Source: Gnetum montanum (Eukaryota > Streptophyta > Gnetopsida > Gnetales > Gnetaceae). From it: a stretch of DNA of 64,000 bases. This document shows, piece by piece, positions 32,939-43,083 of the stretch (positions within the stretch are counted from its first letter, which is position 1; every line of letters starts with the position of its first letter). Made by a program: the position numbers and the translations under genes. The stretch covers positions 277,483 through 341,482 of the forward strand of contig MNCI01002086.1 of the NCBI GenBank assembly GCA_015680685.1, in the 5' to 3' direction. The notes beneath the pieces are model-generated. The model did not search any database and was not told the origin of the DNA. It was given only the letters and a program-made list of their open reading frames with translations.

Positions 32939-35440
32939 GACAGACGGGAAATGGACGCAAAATTTTCAGCGCCTCTAACTTTGACGGGCCCATACGGGAA
33001 GGTAATTAGGCAGTTTGACTCCGCGCTAGTAGACGTTAACCTCCCTTTAGAAGGCATAACCATAGCTGTGTCGGAGACATCCCCAGAATGTCCAGAACAG
33101 TCGACGCGCACGCTAGACCTGGAGGCTGGGGACATAACCGAAGATCCCCTCACTGAGGTTCCTATCGTTACGCATAAGGGTGAGACTAAGACGCTTAAAG
33201 TCAGTTCTTTGTTAGACCAAAAAACACACGATGCCATAAAACAGGTCCTGCAAGACAACATCACTGTCTTTACATGGTCATATGAGGATATGCCTGGACT
33301 AGATCCCAGGTTAATTCAGCATAACATCATCCTAGACCCGCAGGTTAAAGAAGTGAGGCAAAAGGCACGCAAAATCAAGCCAGAGATCACGCTAGCCATG
33401 CGTGATGAAATCACCAAACTATATCAGGCTGGTTTCATCCGTGTGGTCGATTACTCGGACTGGGTATCTAACATTGTAGTCGTACCAAAGAAGACCAGAA
33501 GCATACGCATCTGCATAGACTTCCGGGATTTGAATAAGGCCACAATCAAGGATAACTTCCCATTGCCGAGTATCGACCAGCTAGTGGATACCATAGCTGG
33601 GCATGCGCTTCTATCCTTCATGGATGGCTTTTCAGGCTATAACCAGATTCGCATTAACCTAGAACATCAACTGACCACGACATTCATGACGCCCTGGGGC
33701 ACCTTCTGCTACACTATGATGCCTTTTGGTCTGAAGAACACTGAAGCAACGTATCAACGGGCCATGACATACATCTTCAGCAATTACCTCCTAGGAAGGC
33801 TGAATGATTACGTAGATGACATAGCTATTAAGTCTTTGAAGTCTGAGGATCATTCAGGAGACCTGGAGTTAGTCCTTAAAAGATGCTCCAAATACAAGCT
33901 CCGGCTTAACCCAAAGAAGTACGTATTCGGAGTCAAAATTGGACGCATGCTGGGGTTTGTAGTGTCGGAAACTGGCATACGAGTTGACCCTGATAAGGTC
34001 AAAGCCATTGTTGATTTAACGCCTCCTACAGACCTCAAGAAATTACGCGGGTTACAGGGATGCTTACAGTTTATACACCGGTTCATTTCGAGGTTAACCG
34101 ACAAGTTACACCCTATGCAACACTTGCTGAAAAAGGGGGTTAATTTCGAATGGACCGACGATTTCCAGCGTGCGTTTGATAGCTTAAAACAAGAACTGCA
34201 ACATTTGCCGACGGTTTTCCCACCACAAAGGGATTTGCCATTTTACATTTACCTCGCAACTTCGGACATAGCGATAGTAGCGTTACTTTGTCAAAGGAAG
34301 GACGACGGCTCGGAAGTGCCCATCTACTACTTGAGTCATGCTTTGTGTGCATACGAAACGAGGTACAACGACGTCGAGCATAGTTTCCTAGCATTAGTTT
34401 TTACGTTTAAGAAATGTAGGCATTATCTTTTCTGTAGCCAAGTCAACTTCATCTGTAAAAACAACATTCTTAGAGCCATTACGCATAGCTTATACGAGAG
34501 TAGTAAAATAGCTCACTGGAAGGCTATCACGGTAGAATTCGATCTGCACTATATTGGCCAATCATCTACGAAAGGCCAAGCGATAGCTGACCAATTAATA
34601 ACTTCACCGATTAACAATCAAGAAACTATAGAGCCAGATTTCCCTGATGAACATGTACATAGTTTAAGCTCAGTCTTCACAGGCCCCGACGCAACGTTGT
34701 ACTTCGACGGAGCTTCAACTGCTAGAGGTGGTAGTGCTGCCACTGTTATCACGCTATCGCCTGAGTATGTGCGTCTACATGCTTATCACTTGACCTTCCC
34801 CTGTACGAACAATGTGGCAGAGTATGAGGGGCTCCTCAGGGGATTACTAACTGCCGGTGAACTCAATGTTCAACACCTGGCGATTAGGGGCGATTCGATG
34901 CTTGTCATAAATCAAATCACAGGAGTCTACACCTGCAAGGCTGTACATTTGCAGCCCTACTGCGAGACAGCTAAAGATCTTCTGAGACGAATTGCAACCA
35001 TCGATGCCCAGCACGTGCCACGCATGGATAACACACTGGCCGACGCACTGGCAACACTGGCTTTGAATGGGCCTACACATCTTTTTGACACCTGCCCTGC
35101 ATTGATTACCGACTGCATAGATCCTATCATTCGGACGGCGCAAATCTCCTCTCTTCTCAAGGAAAGCATGCCTAAATGGTATGACGACATTAAAGCTTAC
35201 CTTTTACAAGGTGAGCTACCGTCTGCATTAACACGCACACAGAAAGACGCAATCCATAAGCGAGCTAAGCAATACGTCATCATCAGAGACAACACCCTCT
35301 GTAGATGCTCCTTTGATGGTGTGTTGCTAACTTGCGTTTACAAAGACCAAGCGCAGCACATAGTCGGCGAAGTTCACGAGGGACTGTGCGGCGGCCATGT
35401 AGCACCACGGGCTGTGGCCCTAAAAATCTATCGCTTATGA
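32939..35440 (+). CDS. Reverse transcriptase, RNase H and archaeal-type RNase H of element A (open)
   Basis: One unbroken frame (open from 32924, 838 codons). RT spans residues about 130-330: CIDFRDLNKATIKDNFPLP, FMDGFSGYNQI (first catalytic Asp), TPWGTFCYTMMPFGLKN and the DYVDD box at about 295-299. The thumb and connection follow (LQFIHRFISRLTDKL). The first RNase H (about 445-520; YYLSHALCAYETRYNDVE) looks degenerate. The second is archaeal-type (about 590-725), with all four acidic positions visible in YFDGAST, VAEYEGLL, IRGDSMLV and ADALATLAL. Dual RNase H is the hallmark of the Tat lineage. The frame ends at a TGA inside the integrase zinc-binding region. It may have come from a spliced gag-pol transcript. 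Confidence 0.92.
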   Translation, partial: DRREMDAKFSAPLTLTGPYGKVIRQFDSALVDVNLPLEGITIAVSETSPECPEQSTRTLDLEAGDITEDPLTEVPIVTHKGETKTLKVSSLLDQKTHDAIKQVLQDNITVFTWSYEDMPGLDPRLIQHNIILDPQVKEVRQKARKIKPEITLAMRDEITKLYQAGFIRVVDYSDWVSNIVVVPKKTRSIRICIDFRDLNKATIKDNFPLPSIDQLVDTIAGHALLSFMDGFSGYNQIRINLEHQLTTTFMTPWGTFCYTMMPFGLKNTEATYQRAMTYIFSNYLLGRLNDYVDDIAIKSLKSEDHSGDLELVLKRCSKYKLRLNPKKYVFGVKIGRMLGFVVSETGIRVDPDKVKAIVDLTPPTDLKKLRGLQGCLQFIHRFISRLTDKLHPMQHLLKKGVNFEWTDDFQRAFDSLKQELQHLPTVFPPQRDLPFYIYLATSDIAIVALLCQRKDDGSEVPIYYLSHALCAYETRYNDVEHSFLALVFTFKKCRHYLFCSQVNFICKNNILRAITHSLYESSKIAHWKAITVEFDLHYIGQSSTKGQAIADQLITSPINNQETIEPDFPDEHVHSLSSVFTGPDATLYFDGASTARGGSAATVITLSPEYVRLHAYHLTFPCTNNVAEYEGLLRGLLTAGELNVQHLAIRGDSMLVINQITGVYTCKAVHLQPYCETAKDLLRRIATIDAQHVPRMDNTLADALATLALNGPTHLFDTCPALITDCIDPIIRTAQISSLLKESMPKWYDDIKAYLLQGELPSALTRTQKDAIHKRAKQYVIIRDNTLCRCSFDGVLLTCVYKDQAQHIVGEVHEGLCGGHVAPRAVALKIYRL

Positions 35441-36418
35441 TACTACTGGCCACGCATAGAAAAAGATTACTTGACGAAGGTTAAAACCTGTGACACGTGT
35501 CAGTGTCACGCAAATCTTATACACGTGTCACCCACAGAATTACATACAACGCAGATAACATGGCCATTTCAGCGATTGGGACTAGACATCATAGGCCCCA
35601 TCACGCCGAAGTCTTCCGCAGGTCATAGCTTCATCATTACCGCTACTGAGTATTTTACAAAGTGGGTAGAGGCTGTTCCCCTGTGGAAGATCACTTCTCA
35701 GCAGATTTGCCATTTTATCCTAGACAATATAGTAACCAGATTTGGTCTCCCGATGACTATCGTGACCGACAATGGGCCACAGTTTAGTAGCATGGAAACC
35801 AAATCCTTCTGTGATAACCTAGGCATTAGACAATCCTTTTCCTCCCCTTATTACCCATAAGCAAATGGTCAAGCTGAAGCAACGAACAAAGTAATCATCA
35901 ATTTGCTCAAGAAAATGCTCGACGGTAACAAAAGGCGGTGGCACGAACAGATCCTCTATGTGCTATGGGCGTATCGTACTACATGTAGGACAGCTATGGG
36001 TAGTACGCCCTATAGCCTAGTTTACGGGTCTGAAGCAGTGCTGCCTCTCGAATTGCAAATCCCTTCTTTGAGAATGGTCCTCTCCACGACTATAAGTGAG
36101 GCTCAACACACCGAGTCTCGAATCATAGATCTGGATTCAGTGGAAGAGAAGCGGATGCAGGCTCTTGACATGATTGAAAGATATCAAGACAAACAGCGAC
36201 AGAAACATCGCCACAACCTTCAATAGCGCCAGATCAAGAAAGGAGATCTTGTTCTCAAGGCTGTGCGTGAACCAGTAGGCAAGTTCTCTGCAAACTCGGA
36301 AGGCCCTTTCTTAGTGGTGGACATGTACAGTAACGGAGCATTCAAGTTAGCAGACGTCAATGGCAATGAATTATCCAATCCTGTAAATCATGTGTATTTG
36401 AAGCGGTATTACATTTAG
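35441..36418 (+). pseudogene. Integrase of element A (two internal stops)
   Basis: Continues Pol after the TGA at 35438. The zinc-binding Cys pair CDTCQ is followed by the core with Asp in LGLDIIGPITPKSS, Asp in IVTDNGPQF and Glu in NGQAEATNK, so the catalytic triad is complete. Stops at 35860 (SSPYYP-stop-ANGQ, where CAA is expected) and 36224 (CAG expected) break it. The C-terminal module (KKGDLVLKAV, FLVVDM, HVYLKRYYI) ends at the TAG at 36416-36418. No chromodomain is visible. Confidence 0.9.
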
Positions 36419-36945
36419 CAGCATCCGCGGTGTCGACAGCAGGTATGGCAATGTTTGTCTGCTACGACGTTAAACTGGCATCGCACGTCCGCTACGACGT
36501 TAAACTGGCACTGACCATCCACTATGACGTAAAACTGGCATGCCTTGCACGCGTCCGCCATGACGCTAAACTAGCAATGTTCGTCTACTATGACGCTAAA
36601 CTAGCAGGTTGCAACCGTCCGCTAAGACGTAAAACTGGCAATGTTGTACAGGTCTGCCAAGACCAAAAAATGGCATCTTTTGCACACGTCCGCCATGACG
36701 CTAAACTGGCACAGGTAAGTAGCCGTCTGCTGAGATGTAAAACTACCACAGATCTATCCCTAGGTCATGATGTGAAACTGACATCCACAGCACGGTCTGC
36801 TGAGACCATAAATCAGACATACCACCATCCGCTACGATGTAAAACTAGCACTTCTCGGTCTTCCTGGACTTTAAACTGGGACCATGATCTACTAAGACTT
36901 AAAACTAGTAACGGTAGTCTACCAGGACTTAAAACTGGGACTTAC
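36419..36945 (+). repeat. Post-pol array of A, GACGTTAAACTGGCA units
   Basis: About 14-15 imperfect units of 30-40 nt, for example GTCCGCTACGACGTTAAACT followed by GGCA. Spacing varies but the orientation is constant. The unit is the same as in the other two spacers of this element. A long reading frame across the array (36430-37476) follows the repeat and was not accepted as a gene. Confidence 0.9.
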
Positions 36946-38030
36946 AGACTGCTCCCATGTAAATCAAGCGAGCGTGATCATCTCTGTATAGTTGCACAAC
37001 CAACGGGGTGGGATACTAGGACAGTCCCAGTGTCGCCACCCCACTGGCATCCTACTGATTCCTTGGATAAGCTGAGAGGCATCTTACTGATCCCTCGGAG
37101 ATGCCGCCGCCACGCTCGCCATAGTGGTAGTACCTCTGAGAGTTTAGTCTCACTTGCCGGAGCCTCGACGAAATCCTCAACGACAAAGGCCTCGGGAACC
37201 TCCGCCAATCATCGCTATCGGATGCCAGCTTCGCAAATTCATCTGGCTGGTTCCCTATACAACCAGTTAGCTGCAGTGTGTCTGATGCCTTTTGGCGAAG
37301 ATATGCTTGGCCAATCGTCAGGATTGGCGACTCAGCCCGCATGCTCCAGCTCATTCTTTACAGCCCAATCGCTCTATCTCGCATCAAACGGTGCTCGTTT
37401 CGACAACCTCGCCTCTTGTTCGCATGAGCAATGGTGTCCTCTGCTTTCTTTTGTGGTTGCAGGTTACTTGCCTTAGAGAATGTCATTCAAAAGTGCATCC
37501 ATCTAAGCGGTGAAGTACAACAGCGTGTTGAAATGGCTACTCAGGTTTGCTCGATCACTTAGATCTACATGCCTATACCTCTCACAGTCCTACCCTTAAC
37601 TCTTATTTCCCTTCATCCCCACCACCCGCTTCCCATACGCAAGTATCCAATTTCTGCACTCACACTAGCAGAGATATCGCAAAAGTGATGTGTCATGCTC
37701 CTTTTGCATGCATTCCTGCTATAATCAGCAACAGAGAGATCTCAGGCTGACGTGCTACGCTCGTCTGAAAGCATTCCTATTGACATCAGTGTGCGTACGT
37801 CTCTGTACATTCAGTAAGCGTATTCCATGCTCCTACCATCCTGACCTATGTTATGTCTTCCCCGAACCTGTTTCCCACCATGCCATTCTATCTTCCATTC
37901 CCTCCAGCTTTGCTCTTCCATGTTGACAGGGCAATCCTTGAGTAGCCATGGATGGACGCTGTTCTTGCTTCCACCAATCTGGTGTTTCGTATTCTTTGTC
38001 GACGTCTTTCGGGTAAGCCCTCCAACCGTC
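36946..38030 (+). other. 3' untranslated region of element A
   Basis: About 1.1 kb of non-repetitive sequence between the array and the polypurine tract. I see no conserved protein in it; the equivalent stretches in B and E differ in sequence. Confidence 0.6.
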
Positions 38031-38045
38031 AACAAAGAGGGGCCA
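38031..38045 (+). other. Polypurine tract of element A
   Basis: AACAAAGAGGGGCCA directly before the 3' LTR. The same tract precedes the 3' LTR of B. It primes plus-strand DNA synthesis. Confidence 0.85.
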
Positions 38046-38046
38046 T

Positions 38047-39504
38047 TGAAACACCGTAAAAAATTATGAGCCGGCCTCAGGCAAAGATTCGCAATTCAGG
38101 CAAGGGCGCATGTCAGAATTCTAGAAGGGAGACTAAGACAGAGGAACACCAAGAGGCGCGTAGCATCGAGTCCTCGACTTCTTGTGCAAATTCCTAATCC
38201 TTCTATGCTTTTTCTGTTTACGCTATGTCACGCAACATAGTGTAATGGCGCTTAGCGTAATTTTGCTTAAATGTAGTCTGGCATCAGAAGGATAGTTGCT
38301 TCAGCATAGGGAGAAGCTTAAGCAGCGTGATATGTGATTTCTTGTGTATTTTGCTAAGTCTCTCGTTCAAGGCCAGGTTTACGCTCTGTTACGCATGGCA
38401 GCGTAATAAGCTCCAGAACAGTCAAAGGCAAGGTCTAAGAAAATGTGACTGCTCATCATACGCTCATCACGCAACGTAGCGTATCACAACGTATTGCATC
38501 GCCAAGCTAAACATTGTTCTACGCTTCACTACGCGCGACCGCGTAAGTGAGCATAAAACAGCTTGAATCCATTGTTTCCATGTTACGTTACGCTCATACA
38601 CGCAACACAGCGTAAATGAGCATAATATAACCCAAAGATAGTTGAGACACACCCAACGTGCACCTCTTCTTCACACGCACAATACGCAAACGAGCGTATT
38701 GTGCGTAGACATGAAGTTTGACGCAAAAAATGGTCAAACCAACAGTGCCCGAAACACGCAGGACACACGTCATCAGGATTGCGCCTTTTCCATGGGGCAT
38801 CACAGCCTATAAATACCCCAGTTGACAAAGATATAGGCGTTGGAAAATCAGAGAAGCAAGGGCATTTTCTGAGCGCCAGAGCACTTATCACTTTTGAAGC
38901 AGAGATACAGAGAGCAGCGCTTTGGCAATTGTTGACAGCATCACCTTACAGTAGAAACAGAGCACAGTTCGCTTTGAGCACCGGCGACAGGAGTAATTGT
39001 TCTGCTGGGAAGACTCTATTGGTCAGAAACAGTTGATTGGTAGACGTCAGAGCTTGGCCTTCCTTGCATCCCAGCTTTAGCCCACGAGGTAGATCGGACT
39101 TCTGTTTGGACCGTTTTGCTTGTTGTTTTGTGCTTGCTTCACATCCAGTAATCGAGGATTCCCCAATGTAACGAAATATACAAAATATACATTTTTCAAG
39201 TCAAAGCGCAGATCTTGAAACTACGTGCTTCTCTTATGTCAGCTTCCTCTTATCATGTTTAGCGTTATCATCATTGCAATTCATCTACATCATTTTCCCC
39301 TCATTTTACGATTCCTCGGATTAGATCGTTTTCACAAAATATTCATCGGTTTACTGATTAGTAAGTCCCTGTTTGATCGACAAGACCGTTCAGGGCACCG
39401 CGGATTCATTTTTCTAGCATAGCCCTCGCGCGGATCCGTGGTTAAAACTGTGTACGCGGGATTCGTTCGGTATTTTCCAGCTACCGACATTTTCCGTCGT
39501 TACA
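38047..39504 (+). repeat. 3' LTR of element A (1458 bp)
   Basis: Starts TGAAACACCG and ends CGTTACA. Partner of 22265-23768. TATAAATA at 38808-38815; hairpin block at 39367-39395. Confidence 0.95.
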
Positions 39505-39989
39505 GTGCCCAAGAGTAACAACAATGCCAGTAGCAAGCAAGACCTTGTCCTTATAAACACATCTCGCTACAGCAACAAACGTTACAGCATCGCAAGGCGA
39601 GTGCCTCGACTAACATGGCTATTTGAGAGTGCAAACTCCAGCACGTGCATAACACAAATTTCCATATAAAAGGTGTCCATAGGCAGGTGAAAACTCTTCA
39701 TAGATGTAATGAAACTCATCCTATGAAGGGAGAACCTGTCCTACAAGAGGTTGAAGAACAGTGTCAGCCAAAGATGAAAATGCAAACGAGCCCATCAAAG
39801 CACTCCGACGAGGGACTCGGCTAAACATCATATTTGCTCTCTGCCTTAACCTCTGCAAAACCAATGCAACACTCTCAAGCATGGCCAAGCGATGTCTCAG
39901 CACTCACCAAGTGACAACCTTAGCATTTTGCCTACTGTGGTGTTTCTTATTCTTTGCCAATGTCCATCGAGCTTGTTCTCCAGACGTCG
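39505..39989 (+). other. Remainder of the 3' untranslated region of element B
   Basis: Begins with the right target duplication GTGCC (39505-39509) and continues B's untranslated region interrupted at 22264. Its last 100 bp resembles the sequence upstream of the polypurine tract in A. No gene seen. Confidence 0.75.
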
Positions 39990-40004
39990 ACAAAGAGGGG
40001 CCAA
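39990..40004 (+). other. Polypurine tract of element B
   Basis: ACAAAGAGGGGCCAA immediately before the 3' LTR, nearly the same as in A. Confidence 0.85.
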
Positions 40005-41704
40005 TGAAACACCCTAAAAAATACGGGGTCATCCTTGCTTCACCAGGCTCTTGCAGTCTGCGCAGCACTATGGTAGTTCATCGGGAGGAGAACGTTCTGA
40101 GTTCAGGTCAGCTAGTTCAGCAAATTTTATACTTTGAGCATGGATAGGTTTTGTGCCATCTTGCCTATCCATCAAAGTAGCCTAACCAGCCGACAACCTG
40201 CTCAGAAACAGTGTGTGGAATCGGCGGTACCATTCTGGATGCACAAAAAATAGTTTGGCAAGTTTTCTTAGTCATGAAGCCTACTATGCTACGCTACGCT
40301 ATGTAGCGTAGCAAGCTTCAGAAGATGATGGCGGGACAAAGTGCTACGCTACGCAACGTCATGCAGCGTAGCATGGCAACGACTTCACTACCCACTTCCC
40401 TCGCCCAATTTCGAGTTCTACAATGATGTCCCTTTCTGTCAGGAAGCGGTGGACCATGTCTATTACTATGCTACGCTGAGCTACATGGCATAGCAAGGCG
40501 TAGCAATTCAATAGAAGAGACAGAAGGCAGTTCGAAAGGTAGAGTCAAAGGAGTTTTCAAGACTTGCATCGTAGGAGACAAGGTTTGCAAATCAATAGAG
40601 CTTTCGCGACTAAGGCCAGTTGCTACTCTATGTAGTGTAGCATAGCATAGCAAGCATGTGACATATAGTAGAATGCGTGACAAAGTTCTACGCCACGCCA
40701 GGCATGCCACGTCACAAAGCACAGCAAGGCATGTAGGTGGTTGTGCGACATCAATGCACTCCACCTAATTGGACCGTTGGCACATGTCTCCAGATGTTGA
40801 CGATGGAATTTTGACATAGTAGGATTATAGTTATTGCATACAGGTTCGCATTGCATCGGTCTTGTAGGTCCAATAGTCACAAATGGCATGAGTGGCACCA
40901 ACAAGACAACGAAGGCCTGAGGCACATAACATTTAAACCACCCCTTTTGAACGCCCTTGGTCGTATAAATACCCAAAAAATATCATGCAAAAGGCCCCCC
41001 TCGGCAATACTTAAAAGATTGGAAATTTCAAAAGAGTTCGCATCCTTCTTGAAGCAAACAGCTCCCAAGGGGTGGGAACTTTGGAATTCTGAAACCAAGA
41101 CTTCTCCTCCCTCTAGCATTGTAACATCAAAGTGATCTATTTAACATTGTAAACAGTGAGTCTCTCTCTGCTGGTGTGGGGTCCTGTCCCCATTTTACCA
41201 CCTTGGTAGAACCCTGCATTGTTTGTACCCAAGTTCATGTCCAAGCACATAAATCTTTTTTCTCAACATGCCTTGGTTACTCTTGGGATTTCTGCACTCC
41301 ATTGTGCTGTGCAACTGATTGTATCCACCTGGACAAAGCGAGTTTGTAGCTTCGGAGTAGTGCATGTTTCTAACTACACTTTACTTTATTTCTTGCTTGT
41401 TGTCTCATTTTGCATCATTTTCTATTTTATTCACCTATAAGCATTACTTCTTATTACTGTCGTACTTTTTACAGTTTCTCTCCTGCTTCATTTAATTTCA
41501 AGCATTATCTCGTATTTTGCATTATTTACATTGCAAAAGGCTATATTGAAACCAATGTAAGTCTCTGTCTGGTCGACCAGACCGTTCAGGGCACCCCATG
41601 TCTGCACACACCTAGCACAGCCCTCCCACAGATACGGGGTCGGAACTATCACGCCCACTGACCCCCCAGTGTTTTTCCAGCCACCGACATTTTCGATCGC
41701 TACA
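40005..41704 (+). repeat. 3' LTR of element B (1700 bp)
   Basis: Starts TGAAACACCC and ends CGCTACA. Exactly as long as the 5' LTR. TATAAATA at 40964-40971, the palindrome GCTACGCTA-TG-TAGCGTAGC near 40297, and the hairpin block at 41563-41591. Confidence 0.95.
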
Positions 41705-41709
41705 GAGGT

Positions 41710-42453
41710 CATGAAGGTGGTGCTGACCTAGTGCTCTGGGTTGATCTGAATTTGGTTGTACCTTGAGAACTTATCCATAAAGGACAACAAGGTATGACTA
41801 GCCATAGTATCGATGACTTGGTCAATACTAGGTAATGGGAAGTCATCTTTGATGGTCACCTTGTTTAAGTCTAAGAAGTCTATGCAAATGCATATGCTTC
41901 CATTTTTCTTAGGGACAACTATGATGTTTGAAACCCAGTCAATGTAATCAACTACTCGAATGAAACTAGCTTTGTAAAGCTTGGTGATTTCATCATGAAC
42001 TACCAATGCCACCTTAGGCTTGACTTTCGAGCTTCCTATTTAACTAATTTTATGCAAGGATCGAGGATAATGTTGTGTTGTAATATGTGAGGGTCAAAGC
42101 CTGACATGTCCTTGTAAGACCATGCTAATGCCTTGATGTTATTGTTAAGGACTTTAGAAATGCTTTTTCTAATTTAAGGTTCTAACAAGGAACTAAGTTT
42201 CAATGTCTTCACCTCAACTTTACATGTTACTATAGGGCTTTTAATAAGAGGATCCTTAGTTACATCACCTGGCTCTAGGTCTAGAGCTCTAATTAGATGG
42301 TCTGGCCAGTCTAGATATGTTTCTATGGATGCTACATTTGTGTCATAAGTCATAGGTTCAAAGTCTAGGAGCTCAATGTTTATGCATCTCATGGAACCAC
42401 TGTAAGGTCCAGTCAGGACTAAGGGTGAATGAAGACTCTCGTATGCATTCATT
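41710..42453 (-). pseudogene. Pol of element C, first half
   Basis: Begins near 42453 (MNAYESLHSPLVLTGPYSG, matching the Pol start of A), preceded by TTGTAG, a possible splice acceptor. A linker with RALDLEPGDVTKDPL follows, then RT motifs (DEITKLYKASFIRVVDY, ICIDFLDLNKVTIKDD, FMDKFSRYNQI). The frame is cut inside the RT palm by element B and resumes at 5470. There are a few stops and a frameshift between 42174 and 42012. Confidence 0.88.
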
Positions 42454-42920
42454 CTACAATCCTACCAAAAATTCTACAAAACAACCAAAAAAATGTCAAG
42501 TGGCACCTGTCTTAATAAGGTAAAATGCATAAAATAAGGAAGACAATGTTATGAAATTTTGCTTAACTGTGCAATTGTTGGATCAGATAAGAAAGTATGT
42601 AAAGTAATTTTGGGGTCTTAATTGTTGGGGTATATAAAGTTGCTAGTTTAAGGTTGTAGCAGACCATGGTTTATGTGGGAAACATGAGTTTAAGCAAGGC
42701 TTAGAAGGTTTTAATTGTGGGGCTAAGCTAGGCATTTATTAGGTAATAAAAAAATGAAAAAAAAATTTCTAAGTATGGGGACAAGAAAAGTTGAAAAAAA
42801 TTTCTAAGTTTGGATCCTATGCTCATCTCACATTATGCACAAGACATGGTACAATCCTGCATTACGTGTGGAACACTAGATAGGCCCTGGGAGGGTGACA
42901 TGTGCTTCAACCCAAAAGGG
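42454..42920 (-). other. Pre-pol spacer of C
   Basis: AT-rich, with one or two decayed units (GCTAGTTTAAGGTTGTAGC on plus near 42640). No gene seen. Confidence 0.5.
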
Positions 42921-42928
42921 TATAAATA
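42921..42928 (+). promoter_or_regulatory. TATA box of the antisense gene in C
   Basis: GGGTATAAATAGGGGTTTT, 163 bp before the antisense ATG. The stretch TATAAATAGGGGTTT is shared with the E copy at 58070, so the promoter context is conserved as well as the box. Confidence 0.78.
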
Positions 42929-43083
42929 GGGGTTTTACCATAGTAAAGCTATCATTTTGAAAATTAAAGTAAATAGTCACTCAATGTAGCATGGCTAAGA
43001 CAAAGGGAGAGAAAGTATAACAATGATAAAAGGGAATCTAGAGCATAATAGAGAGGAAGAAAGTAGCAGTGTAGTCATCAACC

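Larger units (their letters stand above)
22265..39504 (+). mobile_element. Element A: complete Tat-like LTR retrotransposon, 17.2 kb
   Basis: The best preserved copy: LTRs with TG...CA ends, a GTGCC duplication, primer site, gag, protease, antisense gene, pol with a long open RT-RNase H frame, and a polypurine tract. It lies in the 3' untranslated region of B. By eye, the first 250 bases of the LTRs differ at about 20 positions, mostly transitions; later parts are more similar. It keeps far more CpG than C or E, so it is the youngest insertion whose two ends are visible. Confidence 0.96.
5476..41704 (+). mobile_element. Element B: complete Tat-like LTR retrotransposon, interrupted by element A
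   Basis: Plus-strand element with both LTRs (1700 bp each), primer site, leader, gag, protease, antisense gene, pol, 3' untranslated region and polypurine tract. Without the 17.2-kb element A and one duplication copy it is about 19.0 kb, in the Ogre size class. It sits in the RT of element C with a GAGGT duplication. By eye, the first 225 bases of the two LTRs differ at roughly one position in ten, mainly by transitions, so it is clearly older than A. All its genes contain stops. Confidence 0.95.

Noticed and set aside
36978-37354. Minus-strand frames in the A 3' untranslated region, as a possible antisense env-like gene
   Set aside because: No conservation with the corresponding region of B or E and no membrane or signal features.
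36430-37476. Open frame of 348 codons after pol in A
   Set aside because: Its first half is a translation of the GACGTTAAACTGGCA array, its second half resembles nothing in B or E, and there is no conserved start. Chance frame over a repeat.
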